Source: Pleurostoma richardsiae
Taxonomy: Eukaryota; Ascomycota; Sordariomycetes; Calosphaeriales; Pleurostomataceae
NCBI GenBank assembly: GCA_030052745.1
Contig: JANBVO010000015.1
Coordinates: 496,001-560,000 of the forward strand
Direction: 5' to 3'
DNA: 64,000 bases
Shown here: one piece after another, positions 47,357 through 59,211 of the stretch
Position numbering within the stretch: the first letter of the stretch is position 1
Layout of the letters: every line of letters starts with the position of its first letter
Translations under genes and position numbers: made by a program
The notes under the pieces: model-generated
What the model was told of the DNA's origin: nothing
Database searches by the model: none
What the model saw: the letters and a program-made list of their open reading frames with translations, nothing else

Positions 47357-49000
47357 ATGCTCTTCCTCAACACCTTAGCGCTCTTTCTCGTGGCCCTTGT
47401 CGAGGCCAGCCTTGCCGCCTGCAAATGCAGCAAGCCTTCGATCAGGAAGGAATGGTGAGTAGACTGTTCCGTCCATCTGCGCGCTCGGGCCCCCCTTTGC
47501 GCACACCCATCATCGCAGGCGAAATCGCCATAGCTGGCGTTTCAAGATCAGCAGGGCACTGACGTTTCCATGCAGGAGGGCTCTATCTTCCAAGGAGAAG
47601 GCCAGCTACATTTCTGCCGTTCAGTGTCTGCAGTCTAAGCCGGGGACAATGCAGCACCTGTTCGATGGTGTACGGTCAAGATTCGATGACTTCCAGGGGT
47701 TACACATTAACCTGACTACGCTGTACCACTTCACTGTACGTTTCTTTTGCTTCGGATGAAGATTCAGTTCAGACTGTACGTAATGGACTCTCTGACACTG
47801 GCTGCTGCAGGGTCCCTTCCATCCATGGCACCGCGTGTTCCTGAATCAGTACGAGGCCGACCTGCGACGGCTCTGCGGCTACACTGGAGCACAGCCGTAC
47901 TGGGGTTAGTAGCACAGAACCCTCAACGCCGCCCAGCCCCATAATCCATACTGACGTCCGCTTTGACAGACTGGACTCAAGACGCGACCAGTGAGGCAGC
48001 CTTCTTGGCCGCTCCTGTCTTTGAGACATCGGCATTTGGAGGTAAGTCAAATCCAACGTCGTCGACAGGTCCCCTCTCCATCTGGGATGGTTTTACCAAC
48101 AGCCTTTTTTAGCAAACGGTCCGTACATTAACACGTCCGAATACGAGACTACTAATGTGCCGGTCAAAATCCCCTACAAGACTGGCGGTGGTGAGTACTG
48201 ATGCTGGCTTAAAGAGGACCCAGTTCTCTTCATATGAAAACTAACCACCGTACCCGGAAAATCAGGCTGCGTCTCCGCCGGTAGCTTCGTTAACATGTCT
48301 GTGAACCTCGGGCCCGGCGCGAGTCTTGCGTACAACCCACGCTGTCTGCAGAGAGACTTCAGCCCGTGGCTTGCAACACGAACCCTCAACTCCAGCGTCG
48401 AATCGTGGACGCTGAGCTCGGATAGCTTTGCTCTCTTCGACCACCGCGTGCAGGGTCTCAGCGTCGAAGTCTCCGGCATGACTTACCACGCTGGCGGCCA
48501 CATGTCTGTTGGTGGAGATATCGGCGAGGTATGTTGTCCTTTTGTCTCTTCCTTCTCCGATCCAAGCCGCTTTGATGCTCTACATGTAACCTTCTTTTCC
48601 CGGGCTAACTTTCTTTGCTCAGATTGGTAACATGTACTCTTCTCCCGGCGACCCTCTCTTCTACCTCCACCATGCCAATCTCGACCGTCTTTGGGACAAA
48701 TGGCAGCGACAGAGTATGACAACCACCCGAACCACTTAACTAAGCCCTTGGCCAATACAGGCACCATTTTACTAATGCTAATTCATCATGTTAGACTGGC
48801 CCACCCGTGCATACGACATTGCCGGCCCGGACACAATGTGGGCTTACCCATTCAACTTCTTTGGCGATGTACCCTACACGAATATCACCCTCAACACACA
48901 GCTCGACTTTTGGGAGCTGCTCACCAGCGGCCAGCGCTACGTGAAAATTGCCGATGTCATGGACATTCGCAACGGCTCGTTCTGCTATGACTACGCGTGA
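47357..49000 (+). CDS. secreted short tyrosinase (type 3 copper)
   Basis: Exons 47357-47454, 47576-47735, 47811-47904, 47970-48041, 48113-48190, 48266-48528, 48623-48713 and 48795-49000 join to 353 residues. Tyrosinases hydroxylate monophenols and oxidise catechols to quinones. A signal peptide covers about residues 1-20. Copper site A histidines are His76 (FQGLH), His84 (LYH) and His93 (PWHR). Copper site B is HAGGH and [11 protein letters not shown]. Several N-glycosylation sequons (NLT, NMS, NTS, NIT, NGS) fit secretion. The protein ends about 60 residues after copper site B and lacks the long C-terminal cap domain of classical melanin tyrosinases. It converges with an SDR gene. The copper-enzyme assignment is secure; natural substrate unknown. 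Confidence 0.93.
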
Positions 49001-49506
49001 GAAGCGAACCATTCCCCCAATGTTAACGAGGGGAAAAGAGAGGCGGCCAAGGAGGATGCAGCAGAGAAGAGGAAGCGCCACAAATCCCGATGTCCATATT
49101 ACTCTAGAAACTTCACTGTAAATATTATAACCATAGATGTCTTAAATACACTGCAACTGAGCTGGGATGACTGTACTAGACTTTGATGCATCTCGCGTGG
49201 CAGCATAATCAGTACGGAGACGCCTGCTGAGCTGGGAAAGAGAAGAATGGTCGTTCGAAATAAGTTATCAAGGTTGGCGGGGTCGTGATTAAAAAGTACC
49301 TATAGAGTAGCTCTTATAAAGTGGAGGCTGTGGAGTTGCCATTCACTCCGTTTGGGTGGGAGTGCCAGGTAGAGGTTTCGAGATAGCATAGCTTATAATT
49401 AATAACAATCTAGTAACCTTCTTCTAACAGACACTGACAATTGTCCATCTCTCATGTATTCGTTTTTAAATACCATGTGGCTGCTATACTGAGGCTGCTG
49501 AGCAGC
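49001..49506. other. convergent spacer, tyrosinase to SDR
   Basis: An AT-rich 3' flank of both genes; nothing else seen. Confidence 0.5.
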
Positions 49507-50673
49507 CTAGTATGATGCTGGGACAACGCCTAACCTTCCACCATCTGTTACAAGGACATTGCCGTTGATATACGCCCCTGCACGACTGACTAGAAACAGT
49601 ACCGCCCCTGCCATGTCCTGCACCTCCCCTGGTCTCTCCTCCGGTATCACAGCCTTAGACCACCCTGTCTCTTTATGGCTCTCTATTACGTCTTGCGTAA
49701 GCTCGCTGGGGTAGACTAGAGACCGGGTCAGCGATCTCCCGAGTTCATTCGTGTCGAGAGGTAGTCAAGAGAGCGGAAGGATGTGGAGGAAAGAATATAA
49801 TGGAGTCACATTGTGGGAGAAACGAGGGATGGCACGTACATCCGGGAGCGATAACATTCGAGCGGATATTGTATGGCACCAATGAAGTAGCTAGCTGCTT
49901 CATGATATGCACCACTGCTGCTTTGGATCCCCCATACGCGTAACCAGTCAGTGGTAGGCGGTTGAAGGCACCGATGCTGCTGATGGCTATTATCTGGCTC
50001 CTCTGAGGAACAACGCCGCGACGATTTCCCTCATCGAGGAGGCCCAAAAATGCCACCGCTGTATTGAATACAGCCGTCGTGTTGACCGAGAAGGTCTCCG
50101 TAAAGTCCTCTTCGGCCCACCTCCAGGCGTGGTCCCGGAACTGCGCCAGTGTTGCGTCTTTCGGTAATCCAGTCAGAGTAGGGCCTTTAATCCCTGCGTT
50201 GGCAACTACGACATTGAGGTAGCCGTGCTTGGCCCTGATGGTGGCCTCGGCGCGCAAAAGGTCGGCCTTGTTCGTTACGTCACACTCGATGGGTATGATG
50301 TTGCCATGTTCCTAGGAGGGAAAAGAAAGTCGTCAGAGCAAGAGCCCACAAGTGCGAAAGCGTGTCTTCGACTCATATGCTTCGGCTAGTCATTTGCAGT
50401 GGAAGGGACCTCGGAGACCTAGACCTACTGCAGTCTTCGCCGCTCTTTCTAGTGTGTCTTTTCGGCGGCCGAGTATATACACCACAGCCCCGTTCGCCTC
50501 CAGGCCTTGCGCAATCATCAACCCGATGCCTAGGGACGTTCTAACGTTAGATCATGGGTTGGTGATGGGCTTGTTCTGCGCATGACACTCTTACCACTCC
50601 CACCTCCGGTCACGACAGAGACGAGGTTCTGGACGTTAAAGAGGTCATTGGCGTTGACTGAAGGAGAGCCCAT
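49507..50673 (-). CDS. short-chain dehydrogenase/reductase
   Basis: On the complement, exons 50673-50595, 50529-50429, 50311-49840 and 49715-49507 join to 286 residues. The cofactor motif TGGGSGIG is formed across the first junction. ANAG, the catalytic Ser in AISSIG and the AYGGSK Tyr-Lys pair follow. The third junction creates APGFYPSELT, the standard loop after the active site, and INGNVLVTDGGRLG closes the domain. An upstream in-frame ATG at 50724 would add 17 residues; I chose the one reading MGSPSVNAND. It is co-directional with the P450 674 bases upstream, and convergent with the tyrosinase, so the three could serve one pathway. The substrate is unknown. Confidence 0.9.
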
Positions 50674-51347
50674 TTTCACTGGCGGAATTTTGTCCCTTAT
50701 TGCTGCTTCTATCATAAGAGACAAGAGCTATTCGAGATTATTCAGAAGAACGCTTGCGGGCAAACGCTTATTTATAATAGCGCATCAAGCCCTGGGCCTG
50801 GCCTCAATTCGCGCGGTTCGCAACCGGCATAGCGCGTGACGACATTAGAGATATGCTCCCTATTGGCTACAGAGAAGAGAACGACTTCTTGCACCGCCTT
50901 GGTATATGGCTAATCGACGCATCGAAGAGTGGATGCCCGGAGCTAAGGTGACTGAGCCAGCAAAAGAAGATAGTAGTGCACGAGCTTGCCGCGATGAAGA
51001 GCCAGTTCGTCGGCTACAGGCACTTCGTAAATATCGTATGCTCTATGCAACTTTATAATGTATCGTCTTTCCTTCGCAAGTTGACAGGCACCCATTCGAC
51101 AACTGCCAAGCATGCAAATACACTGCCCAAGCCTTTGATCCCTTCCCTCTATCAAGTTTGGCCACCTGCACAACTGCAAACGGAGCAAGCTCGTTGTGAA
51201 ACTCGTTTGTGCTGCTGCTGCTATACTCCCTCAATGTCCAAAATCGGCCATTGTGCTGGCGCAGACTTGGGCTTGGAGCTTGTTTTTCGCATCCCGTCAC
51301 GCTGCGGCAGCGTTTCGGAGTTGTTTACGTTTTACTAGTAGCCTGAT
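50674..51347. other. intergenic, SDR promoter
   Basis: Between the co-directional SDR and P450 genes. No gene or motif recognised. Confidence 0.5.
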
Positions 51348-53185
51348 CTAATTGGCCTTTTCTGAGTTATCCAACCACCCTTCCAGCTTCTGCCCATCTC
51401 TCGGCACAAACCTCGCCTGGAAACCTCTCGGTGTGCCAACGAAAGCTCGCCCCTTCAGTCCAGCGATAGGATCAATCTCATCGGCGCTCTTACCCTCGGC
51501 GGGAAAGATCTGAAACCGGGCGATCAGGTGCAAAAAGACTGTATACAGCGCGTTGTGCGCTAGGTGGGAGGCGACGCACATGCGTCCACCAATTCCAAAT
51601 GCAAACTGGTGGGCGTGTTGGTCCCTCGAGCCGGGCAGCCACCGCTCGGGGGCAAAGGCATTTGGCTCGGTGAACAGCTCAGGGTCTACACTCGGTGTTA
51701 GCCTATTGCAGATTTCCAGCGACGAGAATGCACGGAGTTATTGAAAAGGATATCATTATAACGCACCTCTGTTGCACGCCCATGTGTTGAGAAACACGAG
51801 GGTATTTGCTGGGATCGTGGCTTCATTCCAATTAACGTCAGAGTATGTAGCTTTTGGTAGCGCAAGCCGAAGTACGACGAAGTACCGGGAGATTTCCCTA
51901 GTCAGCGCATCGATGTATTCGATCTTAGACGAGGCGTATGAGTGTGAAGATCTTTCCAGATAGCCAGACTCCGTGATGGCCCTGTATGCCTTCTCCTGGA
52001 TGTCCGGGCGGTGGGCAAGAAGCAGGATAGCCCAGGCGAGGGTTGGTTGGTTTGAGTCCGCACCCTTGAAGGCCTGTTAGCTTGGGGTGACTGCGGCGGT
52101 AGTAACAGTGGCGAGATACAGGGGCGGCAACATACCGCCATCATGCTCAGGCTGACGCTGATGAGTTCTTCCCTCGTTAGAGTCGCCGACTCCGGGTCTC
52201 GTAAGACGGCTCCCTGAATGCACGGCTTATCCTCACCCCTCAACACTTCGTCCTTCAACTTGTTCAGTAGCACGTCATTGTACTCCAGCCGACGGCGGCC
52301 AATGTCCGCAGCGTGGTTCTTTGGTGTGGCGTTTAGGCCTAGCAGCCCGGCAACGGGCTCCCAATAGCGGAGCAGTGGGATGTAGTTGGCGTAGTTCTTC
52401 CCCGTGTCGCGGAATTTCGAGATTTCCGACTCAACGTAAATGATCTCGGCCAATAGCGGATCATCCATCAGCGACTTCACGTTGGACACCCGAGTGCCGT
52501 AGTTGAGCGTAAGGCTGAGGTTGAGAGCAAAACGCTTGACAGCTGGACGGAAGTCGATCTCGATGGAGCCATCGCGACATTCACCGTACAGGTCGCGCAA
52601 GAACTCGCGGGCTTCGAGATTGAGGATTGGCGCGTAGCTTTCGACACGGGGCCGGTTGAGCGCAGCGGCAGCCAGCTTGCGGCGGCGCTTACAGCTGTCG
52701 TCCCATGGACTGGTTCCAATACTGGTGACGGCCTTGCTTACCTTCTTATGGAACACATAGAAGGTTGGCCGCGAGTTCATGGCCAGCCGCTGCCCCAGGA
52801 AGAGTTGCTTAGCGGATTCGGCCGTGTTTACTATCACAGCAGTTGTATTGCCGAGCTGGATCTGGAAGACAGGGCCATACTTGCGCGCCCACTTCCGATA
52901 CGTCTCTGCCGGGATCTCATCTTGATGCTAAAAATGTGGCCATTCAGCATAGCCCTTCAATGTAATGCCCCGCGCTGGGAGGTTCTTGGTCGATCGTACC
53001 TGAAAAAGATTGCCCACGACTGGCCACCCTCGGGGCCCTGGCAGTTTGCTGATCCGACTACGGTATCTGAAAATCTCATTCTGAACCAGGTAGACAACGA
53101 GAACAGAGAGGGAGATAAGCAAGGGGTATTTGAGGATAGTAAGCGGATTGGGAATGACGCCAAGTTTTGTGTCCATGAGAGCCAT
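51348..53185 (-). CDS. cytochrome P450, CYP504-like
   Basis: On the complement, exons 53185-53000, 52927-52136, 52073-51767 and 51685-51348 join to 540 residues. An N-terminal anchor spans about residues 19-37, followed by the KLPGPRGWPVVGN hinge, so it is an ER monooxygenase. The I-helix reads FKGADSN, the K-helix ExxR pair is Glu386 and Arg389, and the heme motif FAFGIGGRMC contains the ligand Cys465. The SRPTFYVFHKKVS and SIGTSPWDDSCKRRRK segments recall CYP504 phenylacetate and 3-hydroxyphenylacetate hydroxylases, but that subfamily call is from memory of the pattern only. Neighbouring tyrosinase and SDR genes make aromatic chemistry plausible. The start chosen is the first ATG directly before the anchor. 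Confidence 0.9.
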
Positions 53186-54076
53186 CTTCGTTGTCGCTGC
53201 ACGTGTACTCTGCAAGATGATGGTGAGCAGACAAGACTCTTGTTTGTTCGATATGAACAGCGATTTGCCAAGGGGAAACACAACCCCCCTTCCACTCCGA
53301 GCTGCAGGCACAAGATAGGTAGAATTCGCGAGCACGCAAGCACCCGAAGGACCCTCCTCTGTCGGCACTACACAGCATGCTCCATGCATGAACGGGTTAG
53401 ACCACCATTCAGCGCACATGCACACAGCCGATTAGAAATCAACGCGACCTTGATTCGAGCGACGGATGCTTGCGGCCGACGGAACCACTACCCCGATATG
53501 TAAGTAGCGGGGGGTACAGGTGCCATCGCACTCATGCCGGATACAACATGCTTTCGACGCATCCAATCACTCGGGTAAAACCCGGCAGGCTCTAGAACAT
53601 GGAACCTAACGATCTGCGTGGGAGTGCGTGGGGGACGACAATGACGCCGCCGGTCTTGGCCCGGAAACCCAACAACTGGCGCCCCGACCAGCCTGTTGCA
53701 GGCCGAAAATCAACCTCACTAGCCCAGGACCGTAATGCTATCACCATCCCGCCTACAATGACGCCTTATCTGACCCAGAGGGCCGGTCCCGCTGCTCGAA
53801 GCCGCGATGGATGCAGGAGTCCACCCACTTGCGGATGCTGCGAAGCACGCAACTTCGACGGTCTTGCTCGGTAATATCGTCCGAGAAGACGCAAACGGCT
53901 CAGGCTTACCACAGTGTACGGAACAGGAAACGCCATGGAAGCCGAAAGGAAGCAGCCACGTGGGAGCCGTTCCCGGGTTCCCGGGTTCCCGGGGCTGCAA
54001 TGACGGGGTCCTTGGCTGTCAGGGCTGGACGCGACCGTACTGGATTTTCACACCATCAGCCTCGATGGTTAGGTCT
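53186..54076. other. intergenic, P450 promoter with GTTCCCGG repeat
   Basis: No gene seen. A threefold octanucleotide repeat lies at 53969-53992, close to the dipeptidase stop. Confidence 0.5.
53969..53992. repeat. threefold GTTCCCGG repeat
   Basis: Three perfect adjacent octamer copies are directly visible. Confidence 0.92.
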
Positions 54077-55680
54077 CTACACCTGCTTTACCGCCGGGTT
54101 GTGTTTCCCCTCGCCGTCAACGTTGAACATGTATGGCTGATCGGCGGCGCCACTGAGCGCTGCCTTTTCCCGACTGCCTCTCAGCATCCACGGAGCGTCC
54201 TTCATCCCCGCATGCCAGTTCCGGCCGCTGTATTCTTCCTCACTCGGCTTCTCACCGGCCGCCTGGATCTCCACTGCACGCCTCTCGATTTCCTCCCACA
54301 CACGCAGGATGTTTTCACCCGCAAAGAGCCTGACCTGCTCATCCGTCGCCCCGCGCTCCATAAGCAGCTGCACCAGGTCCGGGAATTTGGACACGTCTTC
54401 CAAGCCTGCAGGCACGTGCGGCGTCCCGGAAAAGTCGCTCCCCGCACCGACGCATTCCCATCCGCAAACCTCGGCGATGTGGAAGACGTGATCAACGACA
54501 TCGTGGATCGTCGCCGCTTCCGGGTGCTTCATGTTCAGAAAGCGGTTGACGAAGACGGCCATGACGATACCGCCGTTCCTTCTGACAGACCGCAGCACGT
54601 CGTCGGGTACGTGCCGTAGGTGCGGCTCAACGCTGTAAGCCCCCGAGTGAGAGAAGATGATGGGCGCCCGCGCAACGCTCAACACATCCCGCATCGTCTG
54701 GTGGGACACGTGCGAGAGGTCGACCATCATGCCCAGGCGATTCATCTCCTTGACCGCCTCATAGCCGAGCTCCGAAAGCCCGTTGTCGGGGCCGCCCGCT
54801 GCCACTGTCGAAGTCGATGTTGCAAAGGAGTTGTCGCAGTTGTGCGTCAGCGTGATATAGCGTGCGCCGAGGTTGTACATCTGCCGGATGCTGGCGACGC
54901 TTCCGCCGACTTGGTGTCCGCCTTCGATGCCTATCATGCTGGCAATGCGGCCCGACTTGAACGCCTGGCGCACACAACCCACGGTGTCGCAGTACTGCAG
55001 GTGCTGAGGGTGCTCAGAGATAAAACGACGCGTGACGTCTATCTGTTCCAGTGTATCCCTAACAACCCACTGAACGCGGGAACAAGTTAGCGACACCCTA
55101 TGCTCACCTGAGCGAAGGGCTCGGGGAGCTCATGTTTGGACTCACCGATGGGTCTTCAAAGTGCTTCTGGTTCGCATCGCAGTGTACGTACACGCTCCAG
55201 AACTGACCGCCCACCATGCCTTGTCTCATTCTCTGGATATCAGTGTGGCCCAGCAGTCTCTTCGTGAAGTCCACGCGACCATCGTAAATGCGGTTATGCA
55301 ACTCGATACGGAGCTGCCACGGCAGGTCGTTGTGGCCATCAATCAACCTGTCAAAAGAACATGAGCACAAATTACCTGCGGCTTCAAAAAGTAGCAACCC
55401 ACGGAGTTGACTTCAGGACCCTACGCGTTCGTTCTGCGTAGTCCGTGGGGTCTACTGCCCCTTCTCGGGGCCATATCAACGATAATGGGCTGAAGATGAG
55501 GGCAAGCCCGGCAGCAAGCAGAGAATACCGAAACCGAGACCAGAAATGAGAGCCCTGTGCCTGGGAGCGCACAACGACCGACCGCTCCTCAAGGGCGGAC
55601 TCTGTCGGCGGGCTGGATGGCGACGGTCTGTTGCGTCCGTCCCGGATCTCTGCGCCCCTCGCCGGTTCTATATCCGCCAT
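54077..55680 (-). CDS. membrane dipeptidase (peptidase family M19)
   Basis: On the complement, exons 55680-55403, 55347-55146 and 55069-54077 join to 490 residues. M19 enzymes are zinc dipeptidases; some fungal members trim gamma-glutamyl-derived Cys-Gly adducts in sulphur-containing metabolite pathways. A hydrophobic segment at about residues 52-70 follows a hydrophilic N-terminus, giving a type II anchor. The metal ligands are recognisable as His98 and Asp100 (DGHND), Glu209 (GIEGGH), His280 (DLSHVSH) and His301 (SHSGA), with GAGSDFSG closing the site. The first donor is GTGGGT. It is co-directional with the P450 and SDR and divergent from an MFS transporter. The catalytic class is firm. 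Confidence 0.93.
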
Positions 55681-56467
55681 AGTACCTAGGTAACGTCAAA
55701 CACGTCGATTGAAGAGCGGCGGCCAGAGAGGATGTCAACACAAGGACGAGAAAGATTCAGGCAGGCCAGACGACATCACAAGCCAGCCGGATATGAAATG
55801 CCGGCCGGAAACTCGACCCCACTCCGTGGGCCGGCCGCTACCGGAGCGGATCCAGCTTCCAGGACGGGGTGTGGATCAGCAGCTCCGGGCTAGCCAGCAT
55901 GGAAAGGCAGTTATCGGGGCAGGAAGGCACCGCCGATTTGCAAAGTGTAGCGCTTGGACTTGCCAAGACGACCGTTGCTATCGAAGACCACTCCCAGACC
56001 AACCTTGCGTGCAATGATAAAGACATAGCGCCTATCACGCAATGGTAGGGGTCACACAGCATGCGCCGTGTGGTATTCCCTGACTAGGACCGTGACCGAG
56101 GAAGGCGAAGTTGAGAATGAAGCAGAGACCCAGGATCACTACGCGGCCGGGGTTGTACTTGACCCCCCGGTAAGAAGCAATGGTGCAATCGCAGAGATTT
56201 ACGGTCCAGACATCGACTATTAGATCGTCGACCGGGAGGCCGATAGACCGACCCCGACATCTTTCAAGACCCCGTCCAGCCATAAATAATACTGCATAAC
56301 CGAGAGGCGATCTTCTATGTACGCAGACCTGGACTGCAGCAGTTAGACGATCCCCTGTTCCGCCGTCGTGTCCAATCACTTCCTGAATACCTGCTTGTAT
56401 GACCATACTTCTGTCTGGGCTTTTCTAGTCGCCAGTGCTAGTGCTGTGTCAGGCGAAGAGAGAAATC
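55681..56467. promoter_or_regulatory. divergent promoter, dipeptidase and MFS transporter
   Basis: 787 bases between two start codons. No gene is supported. A minus-strand open frame of 123 codons is probably accidental. No motif assigned. Confidence 0.45.
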
Positions 56468-58070
56468 ATGGCTGCCGTTGTTGAGAGCGACACGGAGAAG
56501 CAGGTGGGCGGCAACGTTGTCTCTGAGTCCGTTGCTTCCGATGGCAGTATCCGGCGCATCATCGACCCGGCGATTAAGAAGCGTTTGGTATGGAAGACTG
56601 ACCTGATTCTCATGCCCGGTCTTGGTGAGTGATCATCCTTCGTGTCGATGCTTTCTCGATGCAGTCGACTGACTGGCCCTGTATCAGCCATGGCTTACCT
56701 CACGCACACGCTCGACCGTGCCAATCTCGGGAACGCCAAGACGGACACACTCGAGAAGGACCTCGGTCTCGTTGGCAACCAGTTCTCCTTGCTGCTGATC
56801 CTGTTTTACATTCCCTACGCCCTAATGAACGTGCCCTTCACATTGCTCTCGAAGCGTTTCAACGCAGCCATAGTCATCCCATCCATCATGTGCACCTGGG
56901 GCGTCATGGCCATGGCCTCGGCGGCCACTAAGAATTTCGGCGGCATCCTGACCACGCGAATCCTCATGGGGTGCGTAGAGGCGGCCTTCTTCCCTTGTGC
57001 CATCTTCTACTGCTCGCACTTTTACACGAGGCACGAGCTAAGCTTTCGTACGAGCGTCTTCGGCATGATGGGTTTCATTGCCGGCGCCATCTCGGGTCTC
57101 ATCGCGTGGTCCGTCTTCAAGTGGCACCGGGCCCTCCACGGTTGGCAGTATCTCTTCATCATCGAGGGCTCGCTGACCGTCGGCGTCGGTATACTGCTCT
57201 TCCTCGTCCTGCCGCACAGCATCGAGAAGTCCAGGTGGTTCACGGAGGAGGAGAAGGCCTTGGCACGTCAGCGCCTAGAGGAGGACTCTCAGGATCATGA
57301 CAAGAAGTTCCGGTGGGAGGACGCGGCAAAGGAGTGCAAGGATTGGACGACATGGGTCTTCACCTTGATGCCTCTACTGTACGGCGTCGGTGTTGCCAGT
57401 AGTTCCAACTTCCTCCCAGTAAGTCGATATCCCTAATTTCTTTTCTAGCTTTAGAAAAACTGCATCTCCCCGCTCGATGAGGTACGCAGCACCTAACTGA
57501 AAATCCAAGACTATCGTCAAGCGCATCGCTATTACGTCGTCTAAGGCGAACCTATATACCGTCGGGCCGAACCTTACCGCGGCCGCCGTTCAGCTGACCA
57601 CCACTTGGGTGTCTGACCGGCTGCAGCAGCGCGCCTTCATTGCCGTCGGCACACTCTTTGTCTCCTTTCTAGGATGGATCTTGCTCTCCACATTGGACCT
57701 CGTCCACCACGTCCAGGTCGGCTACTTCCTCACTTACCTGCTTACGTTTGGCACATTCACCCCGGGAATCCTGGTCCCCGTGTGGGTCGCCTCCAATACC
57801 ACGACGACAACAGGCCGCGCCTTCCGCCTCGGACTGAACTTCATGGCTCAGAACCTGGCCGGCATCATCAGCTCCTCTGTCTTCAGGGCACAGGACGCTC
57901 CTGTCTACAAACCGGCATTGATTACCATCGCTTGCTGCCAGGCTGTATTTATGGTCGTCTGTCTCGGGCTTCGGGAACACTTTCGCAGGCTAAACAAGAA
58001 GCTGGAAAGCGGCGAGGTGGTCCACGTCAGTGGTGGCAAGGAGAGGCCCGGTTACCGATATGCGCTATAA
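56468..58070 (+). CDS. MFS transporter, anion:cation symporter (TNA1/Dal5-like)
   Basis: Exons 56468-56624, 56688-57418 and 57510-58070 join to 482 residues. The family signature AYLTHTLDRANLGNAKTD in the first loop, the GCVEAAFFPCAIFYCSHFYTRHELSFR segment and the LHGWQYLFIIEGSLTV segment identify the ACS family of organic-anion importers (nicotinate, allantoate, and others). About 12 membrane spans are seen. The protein is slightly short in the second half: between FLP and TIVKRIA, the loop usually reading something like LYLPTIVK is compressed, yet the frame is intact. It diverges from the dipeptidase and converges with the PhyH gene. The substrate is unknown; an amino-acid derivative or organic acid is possible. 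Confidence 0.88.
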
Positions 58071-58275
58071 CAGCATGCCCAATCATTTGTCCGGGAAGTG
58101 TGTCGAGTTCAGATTCTATACACAGAGAGGCGAGGCATGTTCAGTAATGGCCGGAATAGAAGTCCCGGCCGTCCTTAGACTATACTGCAACATCACCCTA
58201 TGCTCCATGTTCGAAATGCCTTCCCATTCTATCTAACTAGTCGCCTAAGTCACTCAGCTAAAGAAATGCTTGGTT

Positions 58276-59211
58276 TCAATACGTTTCCATTCCCGCAAGC
58301 CTTAGTAGCGCCGGGGTTAGGTCTGGCTTGTCTAGTGGTTCGGTCCTTCGGTTGTCTATGGTGCCGTCAGGAAACAAGGGCTTGTTAGATCTAAGCACAA
58401 TGTTATCATGCGGCCAGTGCGTCGTAGCAAGCCAATTCTGGAATGCCTCCCGCTTCCTCGCGACTGCCTCCTCGCTGGCGAACCAGACAGGAGCATACGA
58501 GACGTAGACCACCGTCCTGATGGTATTGCTCTTGTCCGTGGGTTCCGCGCCGTAATGGATCAAGCGCGAGTCCCATATGATGAGATCGCCGGGCTCTGCG
58601 AGGACCTTGTGCTCCTTGTAGCCCTGCTGCTCGAACCAGGCGATTTCTTTCTCGGAGTAGCGATAGAAGTCCTTGCGCTCCCACGTGGATCTGTCTGTGT
58701 GTTCCTTGAAGAAAGCCTCCGTGACCAGGTGTGAACCAGGATACACAGTGAGGCCGCCGTCATGGGGCCCGGCTTTAGAAAGGTTCACGATACCCTGCAC
58801 GCACTGCTGGCCGTCACGGTAGGGCGATTGATCAACATGGGGCCACTTGATTCTCGGTACGTGGCCAGGGCGCTGCGGCAGGGTAATATTCAGCGCATCG
58901 AAGGAGACCAAGAGCTCATCGGTTTCCCATAGCTTGGAGAAGACGCCGATGATTTCAGGCTCCTGGCGGATGTCCCACATGAAGCGCTCATGCACAACGC
59001 CATAGTGGTTGAATGTGTTGATGTCGGAGATATAGGGTAAGTTAGACGTGATCCACGTGGAACGATCTGACAGGTCAAGGTCGACATTGTCGAACGACCT
59101 AAGCCACTCGAATGCTGCCTGCTGATATCCCTCAGCTTTGTCTTGACTGATGACCGCGGGAATCACAGCATAACCGTCCCGTAAGAACTTCTGATACCAG
59201 TCCACGGTCAT
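58276..59211 (-). CDS. phytanoyl-CoA dioxygenase (PhyH) family Fe(II)/2-oxoglutarate enzyme
   Basis: A single uninterrupted frame on the complement encodes 311 residues, one of very few intronless genes here. PhyH enzymes hydroxylate or otherwise oxidise small molecules using Fe(II) and 2-oxoglutarate. The iron facial triad is His125 and Asp127 (WPHVDQSP) with His219 (RLIHYGAEP), and Arg232 would bind the 2-oxoglutarate carboxylate. GGLTVYPGSH and GDLIIWDSR are standard family segments. An in-frame upstream extension to 59400 exists but lacks family similarity, so the ATG reading MTVDWYQKF is preferred. No targeting signal is seen. It is convergent with the MFS gene. Substrate unknown; in metabolite clusters such enzymes are tailoring oxidases. 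Confidence 0.91.
   Translation of the reverse strand: MTVDWYQKFLRDGYAVIPAVISQDKAEGYQQAAFEWLRSFDNVDLDLSDRSTWITSNLPYISDINTFNHYGVVHERFMWDIRQEPEIIGVFSKLWETDELLVSFDALNITLPQRPGHVPRIKWPHVDQSPYRDGQQCVQGIVNLSKAGPHDGGLTVYPGSHLVTEAFFKEHTDRSTWERKDFYRYSEKEIAWFEQQGYKEHKVLAEPGDLIIWDSRLIHYGAEPTDKSNTIRTVVYVSYAPVWFASEEAVARKREAFQNWLATTHWPHDNIVLRSNKPLFPDGTIDNRRTEPLDKPDLTPALLRLAGMETY

Noticed and set aside
53807-54619. 270-codon plus-strand frame
   Set aside because: Mostly antisense to the dipeptidase; the minus-strand protein carries all conserved M19 residues.
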